From Flammeovirgaceae bacterium (lineage in GTDB: Bacteria; Bacteroidota; Bacteroidia; Cytophagales; Cyclobacteriaceae): a stretch of DNA of 32,559 nucleotides. The notes under the pieces were generated by a model, which did not search any database, was not told where the DNA came from, and saw nothing but the letters and a program-made list of their open reading frames with translations. Below, in pieces: positions 17,708 to 26,592 of this stretch. Positions within the stretch are counted from its first letter, which is position 1; the number at the start of each line of letters is the position of its first letter. Location: positions 1 to 32,559 of the forward strand of contig QIMC01000476.1 in the NCBI GenBank assembly GCA_003232185.1, written 5' to 3'. The position numbers and the translations under genes are program-made.

Positions 17708-20266
17708 CTATTTCGGCGCTTTAAATTCAATAGTAGACCCAAAGAACAGTGCATTTAAAAACAGTTTGTTGGTTCCATACCAAACTGCCCTGAAGTTAGG
17801 ATTATCAGTAAACGCTATAATCCGGCCTTTCCCAAGATGAGCGATTCCTACAGCTGGTGTATTCTTTAATTCTTCCAATTTGTTGGCATGGATGTACCCA
17901 GAGATTAGTGGATCAGCAGTGTACATAATGGGATTGGCAAATGGATTGCTTGACCGTTTCATAAATAAAGCAGAGTTTCTGAATACAGGCATGGTAGAAT
18001 GCTCCATGCCAAAGGCCAAAGGGTGGGTCAGATCGAGCTTAACTTTAAAAATAGCCCCTCCAATATTTTGAACATCAACGCTTTTTCTTCTACTATAAGG
18101 CGATTGAGCTAAGGTATCTGCTTCATTCTTTTTGTAGTGTAAACTACTTATTTTTGAATCAGACATCCATTTAGCGCCTGATTTCCAACAAATTACCTGG
18201 CCACCATTCTGAATCCATAGTTTGAGTTTCTCTACTGCTTTTTGGTTCATAGACCTGTAACGCCCAGAAACTAAAACCAGGGTATTGAATTTGTTCAGAT
18301 CCAGTGCCGCGAATTTGTTCTGAGATACCAGTGTCATATTCACATCAAATCTCTGATCAAGTAAATGCCATACCTCCCCAACCTCATATCCGTTGATATC
18401 CTCATCGGCTAGAACCAGAACTTTAGGCTTGGTCAGTGGTTTAACCGTAGGGCTTCCCCAGGACTTTCCTTTACTGCTAAAGCCTGTGGATAGGGACCTA
18501 ACATCAATACCATCATTTTCAGCGATTAGCATCATCAGCTGGTAAATATCATCCGGGTTCATTTCTTGATCAGCAATAGGAATGATAACACTGCCTGGAG
18601 GCATAACCACGCCTGTTTCAAGGATCATGGGTTCAGTAGCAACCTTTACTCTTAATTGTTGTTTGAATAGACGATTTATGGCCCGATAAGAGTAGTACTC
18701 TTGGTTTTCGAAAATATAGGCATAGCTGCTTTTATCCCCGATAACCTGTCCTTTAGGAAAATCTGGGGTCTCAATCAGGTCACCCAATAATGACTGCCGG
18801 AAATAGTGTCCCGATATTTCACTGAACTCCAGATTAAAGGCCAATGGTAGGGTCCAGGCAGATACATCATAAAATAAACTATCTTGAAACTCAGTTCTTT
18901 GTTCAAATAGGGCCTTGATCAACCGATACTGACCCTGATTAAGGGGAACAATATAACTATGGCGGGCTTTGAATTCTGTTCCGTTAACACTTATATCGCG
19001 GGCAGCCTGATAGACATCAATTTGATGCCTTAAGACCACTTCCAGAAAATGATAGACTCTTCCCTGATCCGGAGATTGAAAGACATACGCCTTGAGCTTG
19101 TCACTATCGGATTCGTCAATTGTGCTGGAATAGAAATTCCTTTGGTGTTCTAAAAGTTCGATTCGCAATTCCTTGGCGGCCTTTAGGGTTGACAAGGTAG
19201 TAGTAAACTGATTTTTAATAGCAAAGGGGAAAGTAAGTTCACCATTAATGGTACTCTGTAAATGCCCTCTGGCACTGGCCTGTTCGAAAAGTATACCTAT
19301 GGATCCGTTGACATCCGGATAAGTTGACCCTTTGCCGTAATAAAAATCGTCATAACTCTCTTGTGTGTAATAGAGTGACCCGATCTCGTCCAATGCTTTG
19401 GCATGGTAGGCCGCAATTGATGCGGTCAATTTAAAAGTATTTTTGGGTGTTAGTGGGTGATTTCGTGATGGAATACCTGGCTGGAAGAAAAAAGTGCGGT
19501 GTGACTCCATTTCATGATGATCAGTTAGAACATTGGGTTTCCAATAGTGAAATTTTTCAACTCGTCCTATTGACTCAGGATGCTGTAGTAGTAACCAATC
19601 ACGGTTTAGGTCAAACCAATAGTGATTGGTTCTGCCCCTGGGCCAGGATTCATTGTGCTCCAAGCTTGCAGGGTTCCCGTCCATATTTTTACTGCGATGG
19701 CTATTAACCCAGCTAGCGAATCGATTCATGCCATCAGGATTAATGCTGGGATCAATAAGTATAATCGTATTGTTGAGCAAGTCTTCAATTTCTGGCCCTT
19801 GTGCAGCTGCTAAATAGTATGCAGCTAACAATGAGGCATTGGAGCCACTGGCTTCATTACCGTGTACGCTGTAGCCCAACCATACCACAACAGGCATATT
19901 TTCTATGTCTAAATTGGTATTTTGGGAAGGGTCAGAAAGTTTTAAGTGCTGTTTTCGGATTTCTTCAAGGCTCTGGTGGTTTTCGGGGCTGGTAAAAGTC
20001 AAAAGCATCAATGGCCGTCCCTCATAGGTATAACCATAAGTATCCAAAGTAGCTCTGCCAGAGGATTCAGCTATGGCCTTCATATAACCAGTTAGTTTAT
20101 CATGGCTCAGGTGCCATTCTCCTACAGAATGACCGATAACTGAGGCAGGTGTAGGTATTTCATGGTTATAATCAATAGCTTGTGGAAGGTAATACTGTAA
20201 ATCTTGGGACAGCAAGGTACTATTCAAGAAGAACCCAAGACAAAAAAATTTAAAAACCCTCGCCAT
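17708..20266 (-). CDS. M14 family zinc carboxypeptidase, secreted
   Basis: N-terminal signal peptide (MARVFKFFCLGFFLNSTLLS); 'LGYSVHGNEASGSNASLLAAYYL', 'LIDPSINPDGMNRFASWVNSHRSKNMDGNP', 'FDLNRDWLLLQHPES', 'LTDHHEMESHRTFFFQPG'. Confidence 0.9.
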   Translation of the reverse strand: MARVFKFFCLGFFLNSTLLSQDLQYYLPQAIDYNHEIPTPASVIGHSVGEWHLSHDKLTGYMKAIAESSGRATLDTYGYTYEGRPLMLLTFTSPENHQSLEEIRKQHLKLSDPSQNTNLDIENMPVVVWLGYSVHGNEASGSNASLLAAYYLAAAQGPEIEDLLNNTIILIDPSINPDGMNRFASWVNSHRSKNMDGNPASLEHNESWPRGRTNHYWFDLNRDWLLLQHPESIGRVEKFHYWKPNVLTDHHEMESHRTFFFQPGIPSRNHPLTPKNTFKLTASIAAYHAKALDEIGSLYYTQESYDDFYYGKGSTYPDVNGSIGILFEQASARGHLQSTINGELTFPFAIKNQFTTTLSTLKAAKELRIELLEHQRNFYSSTIDESDSDKLKAYVFQSPDQGRVYHFLEVVLRHQIDVYQAARDISVNGTEFKARHSYIVPLNQGQYRLIKALFEQRTEFQDSLFYDVSAWTLPLAFNLEFSEISGHYFRQSLLGDLIETPDFPKGQVIGDKSSYAYIFENQEYYSYRAINRLFKQQLRVKVATEPMILETGVVMPPGSVIIPIADQEMNPDDIYQLMMLIAENDGIDVRSLSTGFSSKGKSWGSPTVKPLTKPKVLVLADEDINGYEVGEVWHLLDQRFDVNMTLVSQNKFAALDLNKFNTLVLVSGRYRSMNQKAVEKLKLWIQNGGQVICWKSGAKWMSDSKISSLHYKKNEADTLAQSPYSRRKSVDVQNIGGAIFKVKLDLTHPLAFGMEHSTMPVFRNSALFMKRSSNPFANPIMYTADPLISGYIHANKLEELKNTPAVGIAHLGKGRIIAFTDNPNFRAVWYGTNKLFLNALFFGSTIEFKAPK

Positions 20267-20441
20267 AGGAAATGAGTGTATTATTAAGGTCAAGCAGCAT
20301 GAAAAGTAAACATTATTTAGCAAATGATTCAGAATTTCAACCTGGGGGTTGATAATCTAACCTAAAAATGAACTTTTTTTAATGAAAATCATATAGTATA
20401 ATTGTTGAGCAGACTTTAGCCACTGATCTTAACCAATTCAT

Positions 20442-23400
20442 ATGAGAAAATATCTACCTAAAATTCTGCTAAGTGCTTTGTTGGTTTTCAGCACATCTAC
20501 ATTATGGGGCCAGGGATCAACCACTTCAAGCATGAACGGTACCGTTACCGATCCAAATGGAGAAGCGATTCCCGGTGCTACCGTAATAGCCGTTCACCAG
20601 CCCACAAATGCACAATTTGGGAATGTGACTAATGTCACGGGGGCCTACCGGCTCAACAACATGAACGTGGGAGGACCCTATACAGTATCCGTCAGTTTTG
20701 TGGGTTTTGAGTCATTTACCCAAGCGGGAATTTACTTGGATCTTGGTCAAACGTTTCGATTGGACGCTAATATGAGCGAGGATATTACTCAGTTGGAAGC
20801 TGTGGAAATAATAGCCACCACCGGTGATGTATTTGATGGAAACCGATCGGCGCAAGAAACGGTAGTCAACGACTACACCATACAACAACTGCCTACGGTT
20901 AGCAGGAGTCTGAATGATTTTACTAGATTGTCTCCACTGGCCAATACCAATGTGGGTATTAACGGGGCCATATCCTTCGGAGGTCTAAACAACCGCTACA
21001 ATTCCGTTTTTATCGATGGTGCGCCAACTAATGACTATTTTGGACTGGCCAATAACGGCACCAATGGGGGTCAAACCGGGATATCACCTATAAGTGTGGA
21101 TGGCATCTCACAATTTCAGATTGTCCTGGCGCCTTACGATGTACGACAAGGGGGCCTGGCGGGAGCCGGTATCAGTGCGGTAACCAGAACGGGTTCAAAC
21201 GAACTTGAAGGATCAGCTTGGTATCTGGTCAGTAATGAGGGACTGTCAGGAAAGACTCCTACCGATGACCCCAATGTATCCCGGGAAAAGCTGTCAGATT
21301 TTAGTAATAAAACCTATGGATTCCGATTAGGAGGCCCAATTATTAAAGACAAGCTATTCTTCTTTGCTTTGGCTGAGATCCAAAGGGATGAGACTCCACA
21401 GCCATTTAGTATCAGTGAATACCAAGGGGATGCTACTTTGGATGACTTCGATGCCATTGGAGACCATGTTCGAAACCTATACAACTATGAACCGGGTGAA
21501 TACATACAGACCACCAATTTGCTGGATGGAGAAAAGTTTATGTTAAATCTGGACTATAATATCAGTCAGAAACACAAATTAGCGGTGAGATACCGGTATA
21601 CTAAGGCTTCCCAGGTAGGCCCTAGTCAGAGTTCCAGCGCCAATGTTAGTTATGCAAATAGTGGACAAACTTTTCCTTCAATAACTAACAATGGATCTAT
21701 AGAGTTGAAAAGTAATTTTTCAAACTCATCAAACAGTTTGCTAGTAGGTATTACCACCGTTCGGGACGACCGCGAAGTTACCGGCCAGCCTTTTCCAGCC
21801 ATTCAGATTGCAGATGGTCCTGCGGTTATTAATTTGGGTAGTGACCCATTTTCCCATGCTAATGTAGTGAATCAGGATGTGATCACCCTGACCAACAATT
21901 TTAATTTGTATCGAGGTAGGCACACACTGACTTTTGGCACCCACAACGAGTATTTTAACATTTTCAATTTGTTCCTTCCTTTCCATCCTCCGCAATATAG
22001 ATTTAGCAACAAAGAAAAATTCTTGCAAACAATACCAGAAGCATGGCTATTCCTATATGGGCACGAACAATCAGACGAGAATATTGGGGATGAAGCGGTA
22101 TCGGTTTCCGCAGACTTCAGTACCATACAATTGGGTTTCTATGTACAGGACGAATTCCAGGTGAATGAAAATTTTAAATTAACTGGTGGCATAAGGGTAG
22201 ATATACCCATCTTCCTGACCGATGGAGTGGTAAATTCACAATTTAATAACTCTACTATACCCATTATAGAGGGTGAGGGATATAATCTGGAGGGGTCAAC
22301 AGCGGGCAAAGTACCCAGTACTCAACTTCACTGGAGTCCCCGTTTCGGGTTCAACTGGGACATAAGCGGCAACAAGAGCACTCAGATTCGTGGTGGACTG
22401 GGAATTTTTACCAGCCGTATCCCTTATGTGTGGCCCGGAGGTATTTATCTAAGAAATGGTTTGACCAGTGGATTTACTTCCCTCTTTGATGGCGCTGGCT
22501 TTGCCCCACCAAGCGGAGATGGTTCTCAGGGAATACCCTTTGAGCCGGATTTGACAAATCAGCCCGCCATTACCGGAGGCCCCCAAGGTGATGTAGACTT
22601 ATTCGCCGATGATTTCAAGTTCCCCCAGATATTCAAGGCTAGTTTAGGGGTTGACCATAAGCTGCCCTGGTGGGGACTGATTGGGACCGTAGATTTACAG
22701 TACACAACCAAACTGAATGACATTCAGTACCAGAATGTGAATAAACCAATAGATCCAATTCGTGCATTAACTGGCACTCCGGACAATCGGCCAATATTCA
22801 ATAATGATTTACTGGACCCTACTTACAACTACATTACGCTGGCCACCAACACCAGCAAGGGAAATACTTTTAGTTTTAGCGCCCAGTTGCAGAAGCCTTT
22901 GCAAAATGGATTTACCGGTAGCATTGCTTATGCCTATACCCATGCGGAGTCTCTATTTGATGGTACGGTGTTCATCAACTCCTCCCAATGGCAGGAGTAT
23001 CACAGTGTGACCGGTAGAAATAACCCAACCGGCTTGCAGCGGTCTCAGTTTGCCACCGGATCCAGGATCAGTGGTTTTGTTTCCAAGCGATGGGAATATG
23101 CAAATAAATTTGCCACTTCAGTTTCTTTATTCTACAATGGGCAGGACGGCTTGCCATTCAGCTATGTGTACGCTGACAATGGCGGTCTATTGACCAATGA
23201 TGACCCAGGTACAGACGAGGCCAGGAACCTGATCTTTGTACCGGCAAATGCAAATGAAATCATTTTTGGAGAGTTTGTTGATGATGGTATGGGCGGCCAG
23301 TTGGTTGCTGAAATGTCTGAAGCAGATGCCACCGCCCAGTGGGCATTGCTGGATGCGTTTATCAATGGTGATGATTATCTGAGTGAACGCCGGGGACAAT

Positions 23401-23747
23401 ATGCCGAAAGAAACGGTGGTCGGATGCCTTTCGAGAGCATAATGGATTTTAGGGCCGCGCAAGAGTTTTTTATAAATACCGGCGGTCGTCGACACACTTT
23501 GGAAGTATCTATTGATATATTTAACTTTTCAAACCTCCTGAACAAGGACTGGGGACGCAGATATCAAATAAGTGACAACCAGAACTTCCAGTTGATCAAT
23601 TTCGTGGGGTTCTTGCCAACAACTCCTGAAGATCCACAGACACCTACTTTCTCCTTCTCTGATATTGACAATCCATGGAGCATCACGCAGTCTGGGGTAA
23701 ACGGTGCCCGCTGGAATGCGCGGTTAGGATTGAGGTATAGTTTTTAG
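20442..23747 (+). CDS. TonB-dependent receptor with carboxypeptidase-regulatory-like N-domain (Oar-like)
   Basis: Signal peptide; 'MNGTVTDPNGEAIPGATVIAVHQPTN', plug-like 'VVNDYTIQQLPTVSRSLNDFTRLSP', 'GLNNRYNSVFIDGAPTNDYFGL', C-terminal aromatic 'RLGLRYSF'. Confidence 0.92.
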   Translation: MRKYLPKILLSALLVFSTSTLWGQGSTTSSMNGTVTDPNGEAIPGATVIAVHQPTNAQFGNVTNVTGAYRLNNMNVGGPYTVSVSFVGFESFTQAGIYLDLGQTFRLDANMSEDITQLEAVEIIATTGDVFDGNRSAQETVVNDYTIQQLPTVSRSLNDFTRLSPLANTNVGINGAISFGGLNNRYNSVFIDGAPTNDYFGLANNGTNGGQTGISPISVDGISQFQIVLAPYDVRQGGLAGAGISAVTRTGSNELEGSAWYLVSNEGLSGKTPTDDPNVSREKLSDFSNKTYGFRLGGPIIKDKLFFFALAEIQRDETPQPFSISEYQGDATLDDFDAIGDHVRNLYNYEPGEYIQTTNLLDGEKFMLNLDYNISQKHKLAVRYRYTKASQVGPSQSSSANVSYANSGQTFPSITNNGSIELKSNFSNSSNSLLVGITTVRDDREVTGQPFPAIQIADGPAVINLGSDPFSHANVVNQDVITLTNNFNLYRGRHTLTFGTHNEYFNIFNLFLPFHPPQYRFSNKEKFLQTIPEAWLFLYGHEQSDENIGDEAVSVSADFSTIQLGFYVQDEFQVNENFKLTGGIRVDIPIFLTDGVVNSQFNNSTIPIIEGEGYNLEGSTAGKVPSTQLHWSPRFGFNWDISGNKSTQIRGGLGIFTSRIPYVWPGGIYLRNGLTSGFTSLFDGAGFAPPSGDGSQGIPFEPDLTNQPAITGGPQGDVDLFADDFKFPQIFKASLGVDHKLPWWGLIGTVDLQYTTKLNDIQYQNVNKPIDPIRALTGTPDNRPIFNNDLLDPTYNYITLATNTSKGNTFSFSAQLQKPLQNGFTGSIAYAYTHAESLFDGTVFINSSQWQEYHSVTGRNNPTGLQRSQFATGSRISGFVSKRWEYANKFATSVSLFYNGQDGLPFSYVYADNGGLLTNDDPGTDEARNLIFVPANANEIIFGEFVDDGMGGQLVAEMSEADATAQWALLDAFINGDDYLSERRGQYAERNGGRMPFESIMDFRAAQEFFINTGGRRHTLEVSIDIFNFSNLLNKDWGRRYQISDNQNFQLINFVGFLPTTPEDPQTPTFSFSDIDNPWSITQSGVNGARWNARLGLRYSF

Positions 23748-23817
23748 TATATCCTAAGACCAGTTTTATTTGAGTCCAACAAATTTTGTATATTGTTTAG
23801 CACCAAACTAAAAATCC

Positions 23818-25299
23818 ATGCATGGTACATTGAACCTGAAATTTACCGGCATGATTCTCTGCCTGGGGCTTATCCTAACAGCCTGTGTTAAAAGTCAGCC
23901 TGGAGAAGAATCCAGCACCACTGAAGTACCAGAACTACCTCCGGTTGAGTTCGATCTTGATAAGATACAAGAACGCGGCTCCTTAATAGCCATTGTAGAT
24001 AATAGTACTACCAGTTACTTTATTTATAAGGGCCAACCCATGGGTTACGAATACGAGTTGCTGAGGTTATTTGCAGCAGATTTGGGGGTAAAGCTTGAGT
24101 TGGTGATCACTACTGAAATCGATGATGCCATGTCTAAATTGAACAGTGGTGAAGGGGATATCGTGGCGTTTAACTTAACCGTTACCAAAAAACGAGCTGA
24201 AAGAATCGCCTTTACAGATCATTTGACACTATCACGTCAGGTTTTAGTTCAGAAAAAACCTGATAATTGGCGCAAAATGAAGTTACATGAAATCGAAAAG
24301 AAAATGACTAGGGATCAGGTGGATCTGATAGGACAGGAGATTCACGTCCGTAAAAGCTCAAGTTTTGTAAGCCGTTTACAAAATCTATCTGAAGAAATAG
24401 GAGGTGATGTAATAATTGTGGAGGAACCTGGTAATGTGGAAGTAGAACACCTGATACACAGAGTGGCAGAAGGAGAAATTAAGTATACGGTAGCAGATGA
24501 GAAGGTAGCCAAGTTGAATGCCACCTATCATAAAAATCTGGATATAGAAACTCCCATAAGCTTTTCCCAAAGAATTGCCTGGGGGGTACGTCTTAGTAGT
24601 GGTCAACTGTTGGAAGCTTCAAACTTGTGGCTTTCTCGAATGAAAAAAGAAGTACCTTTCTATACCATTTACGATCGATATTTTAAAAGCTCTAAAGCCT
24701 CACTTCGACGGGTACACAGCGATTACTCAACGCTTGTCGGTCACCAGCTGAGTCCCTATGATAGTCTGATCAAAGACGGTGCTATGGAATTGGGTTGGGA
24801 TTGGGAATTACTGGCATCTTTAATTTTTCAGGAATCTAAATTTGATCCCAAGGCCGATAGCTGGGTAGGGGCAAGCGGTCTAATGCAACTCATGCCGGCA
24901 ACTGCCAAGCAATTTGGCGCTACCGATCCAACTGATCCACAACAAGGAATCTCTGCGGGCGTAAAATATTTAATATGGCTGGAAGAATTCTGGCAGCCAA
25001 AAGTTCCAGATGAGGAAGAGCGCATTAAGTTTATTTTGGGCTCCTACAATGTGGGCCAGGGCCATGTCCTGGACGCCAGAAAATTATGTGCTAAATATGG
25101 TAAGGATTCAACTATTTGGGATGATCACGTGGCCTTTTATTTATTAAAGAAGTCTGAGCCGGAGTTTTACAACGACCCAGTGGTATCAGCCGGATATTGT
25201 AGAGGCCGGGAACCTGTACATTATGTAAAGGAAATAATTTACCGATCTGCTCAATATAAGCAGATAATGCTGAACAAACCTGTGCTATCTGAGCTTTGA
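23818..25299 (+). CDS. MltF-like lytic murein transglycosylase: solute-binding domain plus SLT domain, lipoprotein
   Basis: Lipobox 'LILTAC'; SBP_bac_3-like 'GSLIAIVDNSTTSYFIYKGQPMGYEYELLRLFAADLGVKLEL'; SLT 'LASLIFQESKFDPKADSWVGASGLMQLMPATAKQFG', 'GVKYLIWL', 'LGSYNVGQGHV'. Confidence 0.92.
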   Translation: MHGTLNLKFTGMILCLGLILTACVKSQPGEESSTTEVPELPPVEFDLDKIQERGSLIAIVDNSTTSYFIYKGQPMGYEYELLRLFAADLGVKLELVITTEIDDAMSKLNSGEGDIVAFNLTVTKKRAERIAFTDHLTLSRQVLVQKKPDNWRKMKLHEIEKKMTRDQVDLIGQEIHVRKSSSFVSRLQNLSEEIGGDVIIVEEPGNVEVEHLIHRVAEGEIKYTVADEKVAKLNATYHKNLDIETPISFSQRIAWGVRLSSGQLLEASNLWLSRMKKEVPFYTIYDRYFKSSKASLRRVHSDYSTLVGHQLSPYDSLIKDGAMELGWDWELLASLIFQESKFDPKADSWVGASGLMQLMPATAKQFGATDPTDPQQGISAGVKYLIWLEEFWQPKVPDEEERIKFILGSYNVGQGHVLDARKLCAKYGKDSTIWDDHVAFYLLKKSEPEFYNDPVVSAGYCRGREPVHYVKEIIYRSAQYKQIMLNKPVLSEL

Positions 25300-25571
25300 T
25301 AAGTACCCTATCATGAAAGCTTCCACTTTTGAATCAAGCCAACTTCATATACTTCTGGCAGATTTCGAATACTTCCTCAAAACTGTTATAAGCAGACACA
25401 GATTTCAACATCATTTGGTGCTCGCCAATTTTCAATTATTAATTGTATCGATTTTTTGGATAACCTGAAATATCGGAGCGTCCTTAATTATCCCTATTTG
25501 ATGATACCTTAGGTAGGTTATTAGCAATAATCTGGTTTAGTTAGAGACTAGAATGATTGGATTGAGGGTAT

Positions 25572-25605
25572 AAAAAAGCCCTGCCGCGCAGTGCGCAACA
25601 GGGCT
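25572..25605 (-). terminator. Rho-independent terminator of the 25631-26395 gene
   Basis: AGCCCTG (25577-25583) / CAGGGCT (25599-25605) with inner GCGC-AGT-GCGC; A-tract at 25572-25577 reads as a U-tract on the minus-strand transcript. Confidence 0.8.
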
Positions 25606-25630
25606 ATCACCCAAATAAATACTTTGTATT

Positions 25631-26395
25631 TTAGGAAGCTACTGTGGTAACCTCATCTGGTAATTCAGATATTTTGGATAATGGAGCAACTCTAAAGGCT
25701 TTTTTGACCTTATGGCCACAATAGGTACAGTTTTGATATTTCAATAACTGACCAGGGTCATTCTCTGTAGGAGTCTCCAACAGTTCTTCCTTAACAACTT
25801 TCAAGGTTTGATAGGTACACTCAGGACACGCAATGGCGTGTAAATGACCCGGATATTTTTCAATTTGTGTATAACCGGTATCTTCATCAACCCAAACATC
25901 ATAATCTATGGAGAAGATATTTTCTTCAGCCTGCATACCTTCATCCAAATGGACATCTTCCTCGTCTTCACTTAGAAGTTTCATGGGTTTACCGGTCTTG
26001 GGAGAGACCCTTGGCTTATACCTCAATTGTTGAAGCTTCCTTTCCAGGAAAGTAGGATAGTAGAAGTTCAATAAATTATGAACCACAGAAATTGCCAAGA
26101 TGGACATCATAGTGGCTACGAACAAACTAACAACGAACCAGACAACCGTAGGATCAGCAGAAAGTGTAGTAAGGTAAACGGCAATTCCTGATATCAGGAA
26201 TACACTGGTATAAAAAAGTAATTTTATCTCATGAATATTTCTGAAATCATATTTGGCCTTGGACTCTCTACTAAGCAGTAACTTGATCCAATAGTAGGCT
26301 AGAACACCCAACCCACAACCCACAACCCCATAGGAGATTACTGCGGCCCATTGGTTCCACAATGCAATACTTTCAATTTTTTCGTATAGTAACAT
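25631..26395 (-). CDS. Membrane protein with C-terminal zinc-ribbon-like domain, uncharacterised
   Basis: 254 aa; hydrophobic helices near the N-terminus and mid-protein; 'CPECTYQTLKVVKEELLETPTENDPGQLLKYQNCTYCGHKVKKAF' contains paired CxxC. Confidence 0.7.
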   Translation of the reverse strand: MLLYEKIESIALWNQWAAVISYGVVGCGLGVLAYYWIKLLLSRESKAKYDFRNIHEIKLLFYTSVFLISGIAVYLTTLSADPTVVWFVVSLFVATMMSILAISVVHNLLNFYYPTFLERKLQQLRYKPRVSPKTGKPMKLLSEDEEDVHLDEGMQAEENIFSIDYDVWVDEDTGYTQIEKYPGHLHAIACPECTYQTLKVVKEELLETPTENDPGQLLKYQNCTYCGHKVKKAFRVAPLSKISELPDEVTTVAS

Positions 26396-26516
26396 GGTCT
26401 TAACTTTTTAAAGCAGCTCAATTAATCTAAAATTCAACTAGGTACTAACTGTTTATGACTACGATTTAGCACTATTTGGCAGGGGAGAAAAGCAATATTT
26501 TATTCAAAAATTACAT

Positions 26517-26556
26517 GGGTATAAAAGAGATGGTATTTACCATGAATTAAATACCC
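26517..26556. promoter_or_regulatory. Coaxial nested dyad (possible operator or RNA hairpin)
   Basis: Outer GGGTAT (26517-26522) / ATACCC (26551-26556) and inner ATGGTA-TT-TACCAT (26530-26543) share one axis, separated by 7 nt on each side. Confidence 0.5.
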
Positions 26557-26592
26557 CTGGGAGAAATCAATAGACTGAAAAGCCAATAAAGG

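Noticed and set aside
19447-19995. Cluster of plus-strand ORFs antisense to the M14 peptidase
   Set aside because: Lie within the conserved catalytic-domain coding region of the M14 gene; overlapping frames, no motifs.
21741-22126. Overlapping minus-strand ORFs inside the TonB receptor
   Set aside because: Fully antisense to a convincing 1101-aa receptor; no motif or separate promoter evidence.
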